The notes under the pieces: model-generated
Seen by the model: the letters and a program-made list of their open reading frames with translations, nothing else
What the model was told of the DNA's origin: nothing
Database searches by the model: none
NCBI GenBank assembly: GCA_029785685.1
Contig: JAFLZE010000040.1
Location: 1 to 8,796, forward strand
Direction: 5' to 3'
Origin: Nitrososphaerota archaeon
GTDB lineage: Archaea > Thermoproteota > Nitrososphaeria > Nitrososphaerales > UBA183
Length of the DNA stretch: 8,796 nucleotides
Program-made: the position numbers and the translations under genes
Shown here: positions 1 through 6,628 of the stretch, in pieces
How the letters are laid out: each line of letters opens with the position of its first letter
Numbering within the stretch: the stretch's first letter is position 1

Positions 1-414
1 ATCGAGGACTGCAGCCGTGTCACAACCCATCAGTTGATCCGCCACAGGGCCGTTTCCTACGACCAAGAATCGCAGCGTTTCTCCGCCGCCACCAGGGAAG
101 GAGTAGTCACTCCCCTAAGCATCTCTTCCAACGCGGCTGCCTACAAGGCGTACGACGAGGCTCTGAAGTCGGTATACGCGGCATATGAGAAGATGGTGGC
201 GGCGGGGGTGCCCAAAGAAGATGCAAGGTACATCCTTCCCAGCGCCATCAAGACGAAGCTTGTCATGACGCTAAGCGCCCGAAGCCTGATGCACATGATC
301 TGGCAGAGGACCGCCCTCCAGGCCCAGTGGGAGATCAGGGAGCTTGCTACGGCGCTTCATGGCCTCGCCAAGGATGCCACTCCAGAGCTCTGGACCAGGA
401 TCTTAGAGAGATAG
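1..414 (+). CDS. thyX: FAD-dependent thymidylate synthase ThyX, C-terminal part (5' truncated by window edge)
   Basis: Flavin-dependent thymidylate synthase makes dTMP from dUMP using methylene-tetrahydrofolate, FAD and NADPH. The reading frame is open from base 1, so the N-terminus lies outside the window; 137 residues are visible. The family signature RHRxxSxxxxSxR is seen as RHRAVSYDQESQRF at visible residues 14-27, where it binds dUMP and flavin. The second conserved block, ARYILPSAIKTKLVMTLSARSL followed by the QWEIREL stretch, is typical of the ThyX C-terminal helices. The stop (412-414) is two bases before the TTG start of the downstream mutase, so the two are probably co-transcribed. 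Its place near a replication origin and a DNA polymerase subunit fits dNTP supply. Identification is by motif and is secure; the promoter is not in view. Confidence 0.95.
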   Translation: MEDCSRVTTHQLIRHRAVSYDQESQRFSAATREGVVTPLSISSNAAAYKAYDEALKSVYAAYEKMVAAGVPKEDARYILPSAIKTKLVMTLSARSLMHMIWQRTALQAQWEIRELATALHGLAKDATPELWTRILER

Positions 415-416
415 TT

Positions 417-1748
417 TTGGTCAAAGCCTTCGGCACCGCCGGGGTCAGGGGGGTCTTCAACAGAACTCAGACCCCTGAACAGGTCTACGGCCTGGCCGAA
501 GCCGTCGCCTTCGCCTCGGGGAAGGGAAGGTATGGAGTCGGATGGGACGGCCGCAAGGCCTCTGCTCTGCTTGCCCGGACTGTGATGTCCGCCGTGAACG
601 CCGTGGGGAGCGATGCCAACGTCTTCGGGCTTGTCCCTACCCCGGTGCTAGCCTTCGGCACTAGGACAAGGAGTTGTCTGGCAGGATTCTCTGTAACCGC
701 GTCCCACAACCCGGCAGAGTTCTCCGGGGTGAAGGTGTTCAACCAAGACGGGATGGAGCTCCCGAAGTCTGACGAGGAAAGGATAGAGCGCGTCATGGGC
801 GTCGACGTGATGAAGTCGTCGGGTAACTTCGGGGAGGTCGTCTCCGACGAGGGAATTGTGGACGAGTACGTCGGCGCGCTGGTCTCGCGCTACCCGCGGG
901 CGGAGCGGCCTCTGCGCATCGCGATAGACTGCGCCAGTGGGCCGGGTGGGCTGGTAACCCCTGTAATCCTGAAGGCCTTGGGCCACCAGGTGGTTCCGGT
1001 GAACGCCCAGGTCTCCTGGCGTTTCCCTGCAAGGCCCCCAGAACCCACCGCCGCGAACCTTGCTGATTTCGCTGCCATGGTCCCCGCCCTCGGCGTAGAT
1101 TTCGCCTTCGCTCATGACGGGGATGCGGACCGGCTCGTCATGGTCGACGCGTTTGGGAACGTCGTCCCGGACTCGGTCCTCACTATGCTCGCGCTGCGAG
1201 GCCTTGGGCTGAGTTCCGGCACCGCAGTGGTCTCGGAGAACACCTCGAGCGCCGTTGCTGAGGAAGCGGAGAAGTTGGGTCTGAAGGTGCAGAGAAGCAG
1301 GGTCGGCAAGACATTCGCTGTCCTGTTAGCAGAAGGGGGGGTATTCGCCGCGGAGCCCAGCAAGGTGGTCGACCCGAAGTGGGGGTTGTGGGAGGACGGG
1401 ATTAATGCTTCAGCGCTCATCACTTCCCTCCTATCCACAGACCGAGGGGCCCTAGGACGGGTCATGCAGGAAGTCCAGTGGAGGTTCAGGCAGACTAACG
1501 TCAAGTTCCAGGTGAAGATGGACGTCCTCGTCCCCCAGGCAAGGGAGTCGTTCAAGCGACTCAGGGTGGCAGAGGAGAGGCGCCTCGACGGGTTGAAGCT
1601 TGTGCTGGCGGACGGGTCCTGGGTGATGTTCAGGCCATCCGGCACCGAACCGATGACCCGGCTCTACTGCGAGTCGCGGGACGCCCAAGTGCTCGACACC
1701 CTCGTCCAGTTGGGGACCCAGTGCATAGAAGCCTCTAATATGTCATAG
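417..1748 (+). CDS. glmM: Phosphohexomutase (phosphoglucosamine/phosphomannomutase family)
   Basis: Alpha-D-phosphohexomutase, which interconverts sugar 6- and 1-phosphates through a phosphoserine intermediate; it feeds UDP-GlcNAc or GDP-mannose synthesis. The protein has 443 residues, normal for archaeal members. Visible motifs are the substrate-phosphate entry loop FGTAGVRG near residue 5, the catalytic serine loop TASHNP with Ser96, the Mg2+ loop DGDADR at 234-239, a sugar-binding loop EPSK at 313-316, and the phosphate-binding loop RPSGTEPMTR at 406-415. The open frame extends upstream to an ATG at 327, but that would overlap thyX by 88 bases and add non-family sequence; TTG at 417 sits two bases after the thyX stop and puts the entry loop at the usual N-terminal place. 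The sugar loop is not the GEQSGH of bacterial GlmM or the GEMSGH of PMM/PGM, so the exact substrate, and therefore the gene symbol, is uncertain. Confidence 0.9.
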   Translation: MVKAFGTAGVRGVFNRTQTPEQVYGLAEAVAFASGKGRYGVGWDGRKASALLARTVMSAVNAVGSDANVFGLVPTPVLAFGTRTRSCLAGFSVTASHNPAEFSGVKVFNQDGMELPKSDEERIERVMGVDVMKSSGNFGEVVSDEGIVDEYVGALVSRYPRAERPLRIAIDCASGPGGLVTPVILKALGHQVVPVNAQVSWRFPARPPEPTAANLADFAAMVPALGVDFAFAHDGDADRLVMVDAFGNVVPDSVLTMLALRGLGLSSGTAVVSENTSSAVAEEAEKLGLKVQRSRVGKTFAVLLAEGGVFAAEPSKVVDPKWGLWEDGINASALITSLLSTDRGALGRVMQEVQWRFRQTNVKFQVKMDVLVPQARESFKRLRVAEERRLDGLKLVLADGSWVMFRPSGTEPMTRLYCESRDAQVLDTLVQLGTQCIEASNMS

Positions 1749-1765
1749 GAACTTCGGCGCACCCG

Positions 1766-3232
1766 ATGCCAGATTCGAGGGCCATAGCGCGCGTGCTGTC
1801 GTCGGGGTATCTGCTCGACGCCAAGGCCTTCGAGATGATCAGTTCGCTCCCTCCCGGCACCGACGAGGGCCTGGTGGACAGGCTCCTCGCGCAGAAATCG
1901 GGAGCCTCTGGCGAGGCGAAGCTCATCACGGTAGGCGACGTCTCCAAGCTGATGCCCAAAGAAACCCAACGCGCTTCGGAGATTGTCACAACGCAGGAGC
2001 CTGCTGAAGTCGAGGTCCTCTCTGACCCCACCCCAGCCATCGCCCCGACTGAGGGGGCCGAGGGTTTTGGGAGTTTGTTCCACGACCGGTATCAGAGGCT
2101 GTTTTCAATCGTCCGAGAAAGGCTCGATACCAAGAACAGCGGCCCCGTGTCGTCTACCAAGAACCTCGCGCCGGGGAAGAAGGTCCGAGTTGCAGGGCTT
2201 CTGGCCGATCGTTCCAGTCGGTATGGCGTCGTCGAGCTCAGGGTGGACGACCCGACTGGCTCCGTCAAGATTGTCTGTCAGGACGGGCTGGTCGAGAGAG
2301 CGGCGCTCGAAGCCCCCCTAGACAGCATGGTCGTCGTCGAGGTCTCGCGAGGGAAGTCGGGGGGCCTGTTCACTGACTCGGTGGTCCTTCCTGACCTGCC
2401 CGGGCGCAGGGTGGTCTCTTCCACCCACCGAGCCTACGCCGTCCTTCTCTCCGATCTGCATGTCGGGAGCAGGATGTTTCTGGCGGATGACTTCCGTAGG
2501 TTCCTGATGTGGTTGAACGGAAACCTAGGGGACAAGGATTTGGTTGGCCGTGTGAAGTATGTCGTAATCGCTGGTGACCTGGTCGACGGTGTTGGGGTCT
2601 ACCCTGGACAGGAGTTCCAGCTCGCAGAAAGGGATCCCAAGAAGCAGTATGCTATGGCGGCCGACCTCCTCAGACAGGTCCCAGGACACATCCAGATCGT
2701 CGTGTCCCCAGGGAACCACGACGCCGTCAGGCAGGCGCTACCGCAGCCGGCAGTTCCTGTCGACATGGCGGAATCGCTCTACGCGATGGACAACGTCCGG
2801 TGGGTGGGGGACCCGTCATATGTCAAGTTGCACGGCACAACTTTCCTGGTATACCACGGAAAGAGCCTAGATGACGTGATAGCGACTACCCCCAACCTTG
2901 CTTATGACAGGCCCACCGACGCGATGAAGCTTCTGCTCAAGGCCCGGCACCTCGCCCCGACCTACGGGAAGCGCACCGCGCTCTCTCCTGAACTCAGAGA
3001 CTACCTCGTGGTGGACCAGGTCCCCGACGTCTTCCATGTGGGGCACGTCCACACATATGGCGAGATGATGTACCGGGGGACCCTTCTTGTCAATTCCGGT
3101 ACCTGGCAGGCGCAGACGAACTTTCAGTCCAACATGGGCCTCGAACCCACCCCGAGCGTCGTCCCTGTCGTCGACCTGTCGAACCTCCAAGTAACGAGGC
3201 GGAGCTTCGGAGCCGCAGGCTTCGCTTCCTAG
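1766..3232 (+). CDS. polB: DNA polymerase D small subunit DP1 (Mre11-like 3'-5' exonuclease)
   Basis: Small subunit of the archaeal replicative polymerase PolD. It carries proofreading exonuclease activity and pairs with DP2, which is not in this window. Of its 488 residues, about 1-70 form a helical N-terminal region, 75-130 a linker with acidic and proline-rich stretches, 135-210 an OB fold (GKKVRVAGLL... to VVVEVSRGKSGG), and 224-470 a calcineurin-like phosphoesterase domain. The full metal-ligand set of active DP1 is visible: D230 and H232 (SDLHVGS), D271 (AGDLVDG), N317 and H318 (GNHD), H364 (VYHGKS), H427 and H429 (GHVHT). The ATG start is 17 bases after the mutase stop, so it is probably the third gene of the thyX-mutase-DP1 run. 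Its stop interlocks with that of cdc6 on the other strand. It is shorter than Pyrococcus DP1, mainly in the N-terminal region. The absence of catalytic loss argues against a eukaryote-like inactive B subunit. Confidence 0.95.
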   Translation: MPDSRAIARVLSSGYLLDAKAFEMISSLPPGTDEGLVDRLLAQKSGASGEAKLITVGDVSKLMPKETQRASEIVTTQEPAEVEVLSDPTPAIAPTEGAEGFGSLFHDRYQRLFSIVRERLDTKNSGPVSSTKNLAPGKKVRVAGLLADRSSRYGVVELRVDDPTGSVKIVCQDGLVERAALEAPLDSMVVVEVSRGKSGGLFTDSVVLPDLPGRRVVSSTHRAYAVLLSDLHVGSRMFLADDFRRFLMWLNGNLGDKDLVGRVKYVVIAGDLVDGVGVYPGQEFQLAERDPKKQYAMAADLLRQVPGHIQIVVSPGNHDAVRQALPQPAVPVDMAESLYAMDNVRWVGDPSYVKLHGTTFLVYHGKSLDDVIATTPNLAYDRPTDAMKLLLKARHLAPTYGKRTALSPELRDYLVVDQVPDVFHVGHVHTYGEMMYRGTLLVNSGTWQAQTNFQSNMGLEPTPSVVPVVDLSNLQVTRRSFGAAGFAS

Positions 3233-4419
3233 GGGAGCTCGAAAGCGGGGTCTTCAGAAAGGGCTTTCGCGAGTGCCTCCCTTCCTATGAGGAGCTGGAT
3301 CTTCTTGGTCCTGCCGCGCCTCCCTTTGCTTACTACGGACGCTTCAACCAGCCCCAGCAGGTCCAGGTCTCCGAGTATCCCACTCACCCTCCTCTGGGTG
3401 AGAGTTTCTACGCCAAGCTTCTTGCACAGGTTGCTGTACGCCAGATAGAGCTCCCCGGTGTTGGTCCCTCCATCGAATCTTGAAACCGCGTAGAGGATGG
3501 CCTTGTTCTGGACGGGGAGCGAGCGTATCGCCTCGTCCACCCTGTCCACTTCCATCTTGGACGACGCCTGCCTGATGCACGAGTCGTCAATCCCCTTCCG
3601 CCCCTCCCGCTCGGCCACCTCTCCGGCTATCCTTAGTAGATCGATGGCCCGCCTTGCGTCGCCGTGCTCTGACCCCGCCATGGCGGCGCAGAGGTTGATG
3701 GCACCATCCGACGCCGCCGAGGGCTTGAAGGCCACCCTTGCCCTCTCCTTGAGAATCTCCCTGAGCTCCTCGACAGTATATGGCGGAAAGACGAGTTCCT
3801 CTTCGCTTAGGCTGCTGAGGACTCGTGGGTCTAGCCCTTCCTTGAACTTCAGGTCGTTAGAGATGCCTACGAGTGAAAGGAAGCCCGGGTTCATGCGCTC
3901 ACTCGACCTAGTGAACTCATAGAGGACGCCGTCCCCGAACTCCCTGACGAGGTAGTCAATCTCGTCGAGGACCAAGACGGCGTGAATCCCCTTCCTCTTG
4001 ATCTGTCTTGAGATTCTTTCGACCACTTCTCCCGTTGACAGGCCGGTGAATGGTATTTGTTCGTCCTTGGGAAGATCCAGCGACCTCGCGAACTCTGCCA
4101 AGGTCCGGTATTCTGTGCTCTCGGTCCTGGCATTGACGTAGGCGACGACGAGGTTACCCCTGTCCGCGGTGTCCTTCAGTGTCTTGAGCACCTTCCTCGC
4201 GACTACCGTCTTCCCCGTCCCGGTCTTACCATACAGCAAGAGGTTGGACGGCTTCGAGCCCAGCAGTATCGGAGAAATGATCTCGGCAATTTCCTTGGAC
4301 TGCCCCTCCCTGTAAGGGAGGCTGTCCGGGAGGAAGTTCTGGTTCAGAGAATCGCGGTCGACAAAGATGCTCCTCCCCTCTTTGGCTCTCCGGAAGATTT
4401 CTTTGACGCCGTCGGACAA
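3229..4419 (-). CDS. cdc6: Orc1/Cdc6 replication initiator (AAA+ ATPase with C-terminal winged helix)
   Basis: Origin-binding AAA+ protein that recognises ORB elements and loads MCM helicase. It has 396 residues from a TTG start. Visible features are Walker A GKTGTGKT (64-71), Walker B VLVLDEID (148-155), sensor 1 at N188 in VGISND, the initiator-specific region about 199-219, sensor 2 GDARRAID (253-260, R256), and a winged helix from about 300 to 385 with recognition helix TQRRVSGILGDL (341-352) and a basic wing GRRGR (366-370). No ATG or GTG lies in frame just upstream. TTG at 4419 is about 28 bases from a TATA-like CCTATCTA, giving a leaderless transcript. A palindrome containing the ORB core lies between that box and the start, implying autoregulation. 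It converges on DP1 with a 4-base stop overlap. It is the only initiator gene in this window; other genomic copies cannot be judged here. Confidence 0.96.
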   Translation of the reverse strand: MSDGVKEIFRRAKEGRSIFVDRDSLNQNFLPDSLPYREGQSKEIAEIISPILLGSKPSNLLLYGKTGTGKTVVARKVLKTLKDTADRGNLVVAYVNARTESTEYRTLAEFARSLDLPKDEQIPFTGLSTGEVVERISRQIKRKGIHAVLVLDEIDYLVREFGDGVLYEFTRSSERMNPGFLSLVGISNDLKFKEGLDPRVLSSLSEEELVFPPYTVEELREILKERARVAFKPSAASDGAINLCAAMAGSEHGDARRAIDLLRIAGEVAEREGRKGIDDSCIRQASSKMEVDRVDEAIRSLPVQNKAILYAVSRFDGGTNTGELYLAYSNLCKKLGVETLTQRRVSGILGDLDLLGLVEASVVSKGRRGRTKKIQLLIGREALAKALSEDPAFELP

Positions 4420-4426
4420 GAAGAAA

Positions 4427-4440
4427 CAGTGGAAACACTG
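4427..4440. promoter_or_regulatory. Palindromic ORB-like operator in the cdc6 promoter
   Basis: The sequence CAGTG-GAAA-CACTG is a perfect palindrome in its 5-base arms. It shares the 12-base core CAGTGGAAACAC with ORB2 of the origin. It ends 8 bases before the cdc6 TTG and lies inside the span between the TATA-like box and the start codon. It lacks the G-run that completes a full ORB, so it resembles a mini-ORB. Orc1/Cdc6 bound here would block its own promoter; this role is inferred. Confidence 0.65.
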
Positions 4441-4443
4441 GTC

Positions 4444-4451
4444 TAGATAGG
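4444..4451 (-). promoter_or_regulatory. Putative TATA box of cdc6
   Basis: Reads CCTATCTA on the minus strand, centred about 28 bases upstream of the cdc6 TTG. This is the spacing expected for a leaderless archaeal transcript. The match to a strong TATA box is only fair. Confidence 0.4.
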
Positions 4452-4548
4452 TGTTTGCGCGGGGATCTGCCCAGGCCCTGTTTTCATAGAAACTGTTTTT
4501 GGAGGTTCGAGGGGAACCGCGAGGGCTGGTCCCGGCGGGCCGTCTTCC

Positions 4549-5679
4549 CTATTTTTGCATTGAAGAAACGGCGGCTTTCTGCAGGACGTTGGCCATTTGT
4601 TTAGGATTAAATTTCCATTTGCCGCCCTGATACATGTTGTAGGGTATGGTGAACAGAAAGGACTCCGTCGGCTTGACGAAGCCTACTTCGAGCTTCGCTG
4701 CTAGGTGAGGGACGGCATCATTGATGTACGTAGACATCGATATGATGTCAGTCAGTGGGACGTACAGGAACGCGAGATAGGTTCCGTCTTCCAGGAGGTC
4801 CTCCGACCAGAGGAATGGTATCTTGCTGACCGCGGCTTGTGCCGCGAGCAGCTCTGGTTTTGTGAGCCCGCGGAAGGCCAGTCGGGTTGTTGCTGTCGAG
4901 TGGATGAGTCTCTTCGAGATGTCTTGGGCCCATCTTATCCTGTATGCCGGGACGAGCTTCCATTTCTGGACGTGGGTCCTGTAGTGGTATTCGAGTGTCT
5001 TCTGGTGAATCTTGAGCTTCCTCGCTATGTCTGTAAGGTGCTGGAGCGAGTCCTTCTGGAGCTCTTTGATTATTACGAGGTCGTAATCGTCAAAGTCCTG
5101 GCGCGCAGCCCTGGGAGCGGGTGGGAGTGGGTTGGGCGCTGAATTCGGCACCTTACTCCACTCGATTTCCCATCGCCCCGACCTGAAGCTGAAAAAATCC
5201 GGGTCCATGGGTTTGTGTCTGCTGACCAAGGCCCTGTCAAGGGCGAAGTCATCCAGGACGCCCCGGGCCTTGAGTTCCGACAGGAACTCCCTGTACTGTT
5301 CGGTTATCCCGTTGGGGAGCGCGAAGAGCGCCACGAAGTTTCCCTGCGGGATGATTTTGGCGTAGTAGACGAGGTAACCCACTTGGTTGAGGGCGTCGAG
5401 CATCTGCACTGCCGTCGGGGCGTACGCCTTTGTGAAAGCCAGGTCAGCCCAATGTAAGCTCAGGCCCAGTTTGCCATAGTCGACCTCGGCGTGGAACTTG
5501 AACCCGAGCCGGCTGAACCGCTTTTTGATTTTGTACCTGATCGTCTCTTGGTGCGCGCCCGTCATGCGGGAAATCTGGGCCACGTTCCTTGGCCCTGCTT
5601 TGCTTATCGCGTTGATTATTCTGCCTTCCAAGTCGGGAGCTTCGTCCTTGATCTCCTGGATGGATTTCGTGTGTGACAA
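4549..5679 (-). CDS. Tandem Lrp/AsnC-like double helix-turn-helix transcriptional regulator
   Basis: A DNA-binding regulator of 376 residues built from two similar halves. The first HTH spans about 18-58 (EGRIINAIS...AQISRMTGAHQETIRYKI) and is followed by a mixed alpha/beta region (about 70-160). A Pro/Ala linker follows (178-193), then a second HTH about 198-242 (DLVIIKELQ...TDIARKLKIHQKTLEYHY), and a second alpha/beta region (about 250-350). The aligned recognition helices HQETIRYK and HQKTLEYH show internal duplication. Members with two fused Lrp-like units are known in archaea; the target is unknown. The start is a TTG at 5679; no ATG lies near, and a TATA-like CTTAATTA sits about 30 bases upstream. 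It lies between cdc6 and a small winged-helix gene, all on the minus strand, each with its own apparent promoter. No ligand-binding motif was recognised. Overall it is confidently a regulator, with unknown specificity. Confidence 0.85.
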   Translation of the reverse strand: MSHTKSIQEIKDEAPDLEGRIINAISKAGPRNVAQISRMTGAHQETIRYKIKKRFSRLGFKFHAEVDYGKLGLSLHWADLAFTKAYAPTAVQMLDALNQVGYLVYYAKIIPQGNFVALFALPNGITEQYREFLSELKARGVLDDFALDRALVSRHKPMDPDFFSFRSGRWEIEWSKVPNSAPNPLPPAPRAARQDFDDYDLVIIKELQKDSLQHLTDIARKLKIHQKTLEYHYRTHVQKWKLVPAYRIRWAQDISKRLIHSTATTRLAFRGLTKPELLAAQAAVSKIPFLWSEDLLEDGTYLAFLYVPLTDIISMSTYINDAVPHLAAKLEVGFVKPTESFLFTIPYNMYQGGKWKFNPKQMANVLQKAAVSSMQK

Positions 5680-5705
5680 ATTCGTATTTCGACCAACAAA
5701 ATGAG

Positions 5706-5713
5706 TAATTAAG
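5706..5713 (-). promoter_or_regulatory. TATA box of the double-HTH regulator
   Basis: Reads CTTAATTA on the minus strand, centred about 30 bases from the TTG at 5679, in a locally AT-rich stretch within GC-rich DNA. It supports the TTG start and a nearly leaderless transcript. Confidence 0.6.
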
Positions 5714-5744
5714 CGTGGATTGTTTTCGCGCTTGGTAACGGGTG

Positions 5745-6143
5745 TTATCTCTCGGCGACCTGCGCCGGTTTAAGGTACACCCTTCGGTAGACCCAGGAGT
5801 TACCAAACCTCTCCCTCCTGATGTACTGTTTGTCCGCCAGTCGTGCCAAATAGGTCGAGATGGTGCTGAGTTTGACGGGTTGGCTGTATTTCTCCTCGAA
5901 TTCTCTCGCCACGTCCGATGACGAAAAGTCTCCTGCCGCGAACGCGGTCTCTAGCAGTGTCTGTACCTTGCCGAAGAAGGTCCCCTCGTCCGGCGGGCGG
6001 TGCGAGTGCTCCACTGGGACGTCCATGACTTCGAGCATGTCCATGGCCTTCATCAGCTTCTCCCGGGAGACCGTGCCTTCGAGGGCCAGTGTGTATTTCG
6101 TCCCTTCGTCGTCTTGAAGCTCGATCTTGATCTTCCTGTGCAA
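5745..6143 (-). CDS. Small winged-helix DNA-binding protein adjacent to the origin
   Basis: A 132-residue protein with no certain named family. Residues 1-25 look like two beta strands (KIKIELQDDEG, KYTLALEG), 26-40 a helix (SREKLMKAMDMLEVM), 41-54 a flexible Pro-rich link, and 57-125 a winged helix. In the winged helix, SSSDVAREFEEKYSQPVKLSTISTYLARL forms the HTH pair and WVYRRVYLKP the wing. The start is a TTG at 6143, about 33 bases from a TATA-like GATAAATC; no ATG fits, and internal methionines would remove the beta strands. It is the gene flanking the ORB cluster, and transcription runs away from the origin towards cdc6. The position invites comparison with WhiP, the winged-helix initiator found at a Sulfolobus origin, but the short length and single wing make homology doubtful. 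An ordinary transcription factor is equally possible. Confidence 0.85.
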   Translation of the reverse strand: MHRKIKIELQDDEGTKYTLALEGTVSREKLMKAMDMLEVMDVPVEHSHRPPDEGTFFGKVQTLLETAFAAGDFSSSDVAREFEEKYSQPVKLSTISTYLARLADKQYIRRERFGNSWVYRRVYLKPAQVAER

Positions 6144-6172
6144 GTTTCGACCCGGCCGGTGCCCTTGGCCCC

Positions 6173-6180
6173 GATTTATC
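6173..6180 (-). promoter_or_regulatory. TATA box of the origin-adjacent winged-helix gene
   Basis: Reads GATAAATC on the minus strand, centred about 33 bases upstream of the TTG at 6143. A GTGAAC pair (6191-6204) lies directly upstream of it, where an activator or repressor could act. Confidence 0.5.
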
Positions 6181-6189
6181 GGTGTCTGG

Positions 6190-6204
6190 TGTGAACTTGT
6201 GAAC
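6190..6204. repeat. Direct repeat of GTGAAC, 8-base period
   Basis: TGTGAAC followed by TTGTGAAC places GTGAAC at 6191-6196 and 6199-6204. It lies just upstream of the TATA-like box of the winged-helix gene and at the left edge of the origin. It is the reverse-complement form of the GTTCAC pairs at 6246-6265 and 6402-6417. Confidence 0.6.
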
Positions 6205-6245
6205 CTGCCTGTCGATTAGTTTGACTGCGCGTTGATAGGGCCCGG

Positions 6246-6265
6246 GGTGTTCACTGGTGTTCACT
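6246..6265. repeat. Perfect tandem repeat of GGTGTTCACT
   Basis: Two exact, adjacent 10-base copies place GTTCAC hexamers at 6249-6254 and 6259-6264, one helical turn apart, so both face the same side of the DNA. It lies 30 bases left of ORB1. This spacing suits cooperative binding by a dimer, but the binder is unknown. Confidence 0.7.
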
Positions 6266-6295
6266 GAAGACCGATTTCGTGGAGGCGTGGACAAG

Positions 6296-6317
6296 CTCCA
6301 ATGGAAACAATGGGGTC
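6296..6317 (+). promoter_or_regulatory. Origin recognition box ORB1
   Basis: Contains CTCCAATGGAAAC followed by AATGGGGTC. It matches the archaeal ORB pattern (cCAGTGGAAAC plus a G-run) with one change, A for G, in the core. The 5' flank TGGACA(A/G)GCTCCA is shared with ORB2, and the two repeat units begin 59 bases apart. Confidence 0.75.
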
Positions 6318-6354
6318 AGAACAGGCTCTTTCGTGGGTTTAGAGGCTGGACAGG

Positions 6355-6377
6355 CTCCAGTGGAAACACAGGGGTGT
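6355..6377 (+). promoter_or_regulatory. Origin recognition box ORB2
   Basis: Contains CTCCAGTGGAAACACAGGGG, a close match to the archaeal ORB including its G-run. It is in the same orientation as ORB1. Its 12-base core is repeated exactly in the cdc6 promoter palindrome at 4427-4440. Confidence 0.85.
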
Positions 6378-6401
6378 CACTCGGGTAGTGGGTAGCAGAC
6401 C

Positions 6402-6417
6402 GTTCACGCGAGTTCAC
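6402..6417. repeat. GTTCAC pair, 10-base period, between ORB2 and ORB3
   Basis: GTTCAC occurs at 6402-6407 and 6412-6417 with the spacer GCGA. It sits midway between the direct ORB2 and the inverted ORB3, in the stretch that facing Orc1 molecules would bracket. Confidence 0.6.
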
Positions 6418-6424
6418 GGCCGAA

Positions 6425-6450
6425 CCCCCACCCCACCATTTCCACTGGAG
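6425..6450 (-). promoter_or_regulatory. Origin recognition box ORB3 (inverted)
   Basis: On the minus strand it reads CTCCAGTGGAAATGGTGGGG and continues into a second G-run. The core matches ORB2 over CTCCAGTGGAAA, and its orientation opposes ORB1 and ORB2. Facing ORBs are typical of archaeal origins. Confidence 0.75.
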
Positions 6451-6554
6451 TCATTCCTCCGAACGGATCGGCCCAACAAAAGCCGTCCGTCAACCAAACG
6501 CGTCGGAGTCTAGACCCCAAGGCATATCCAGTCAGGCAGCGAACCGAGAACGGG

Positions 6555-6590
6555 CTCTTTTTACTGACGTAAAGCTACTTTCTTCTTTAG
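6555..6590. other. AT-richer stretch, possible duplex unwinding element
   Basis: The run from CTCTTTTTAC to CTTCTTTAG is about 60% A+T inside GC-rich DNA and lies between ORB3 and the weak fourth ORB-like site. It is flanked by two copies of GGGCTCTT (6552-6559 and 6590-6597). The bias is modest, so an unwinding role is only a suggestion. Confidence 0.35.
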
Positions 6591-6595
6591 GGCTC

Positions 6596-6628
6596 TTGGA
6601 TTGGAAACAAGCGAAAGCTAGGGGAGGG
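6596..6628 (+). promoter_or_regulatory. Degenerate ORB-like site (ORB4)
   Basis: Contains TTGGATTGGAAACAAGCG, then after a spacer AGGGGAGGGGG. It shares TGGAAACAA with ORB1, but the left half is changed and the G-run is displaced by about 10 bases. It lies about 40 bases upstream of the vapBC TATA box. Binding is uncertain. Confidence 0.4.

Noticed and set aside
1474..1490. GTCCAGTGGAGGTTCAGG, a partial ORB match in the mutase gene
   Set aside because: The core fails after CAGTGGA (no GAAAC and no G-run) and it lies in conserved coding sequence.
1112..1645. 177-codon open frame on the minus strand inside the mutase gene
   Set aside because: It is antisense to strong family motifs, has low-complexity Ser/Thr/Arg-rich composition and no recognisable domain; a shadow frame caused by GC-rich codons.
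4504..4518. GGTTC...GAACC hairpin resembling a tRNA T-arm, or a terminator
   Set aside because: Loop sequence does not fit TTCRANN on either strand, no D-arm, anticodon arm or acceptor stem flanks it, and no T-run follows.
5800..6294. 164-codon minus-strand frame overlapping the small winged-helix gene
   Set aside because: Composition is Arg/Gly/Pro-rich without a fold, and it overlaps a convincing winged-helix gene and runs into ORB1-adjacent repeats.
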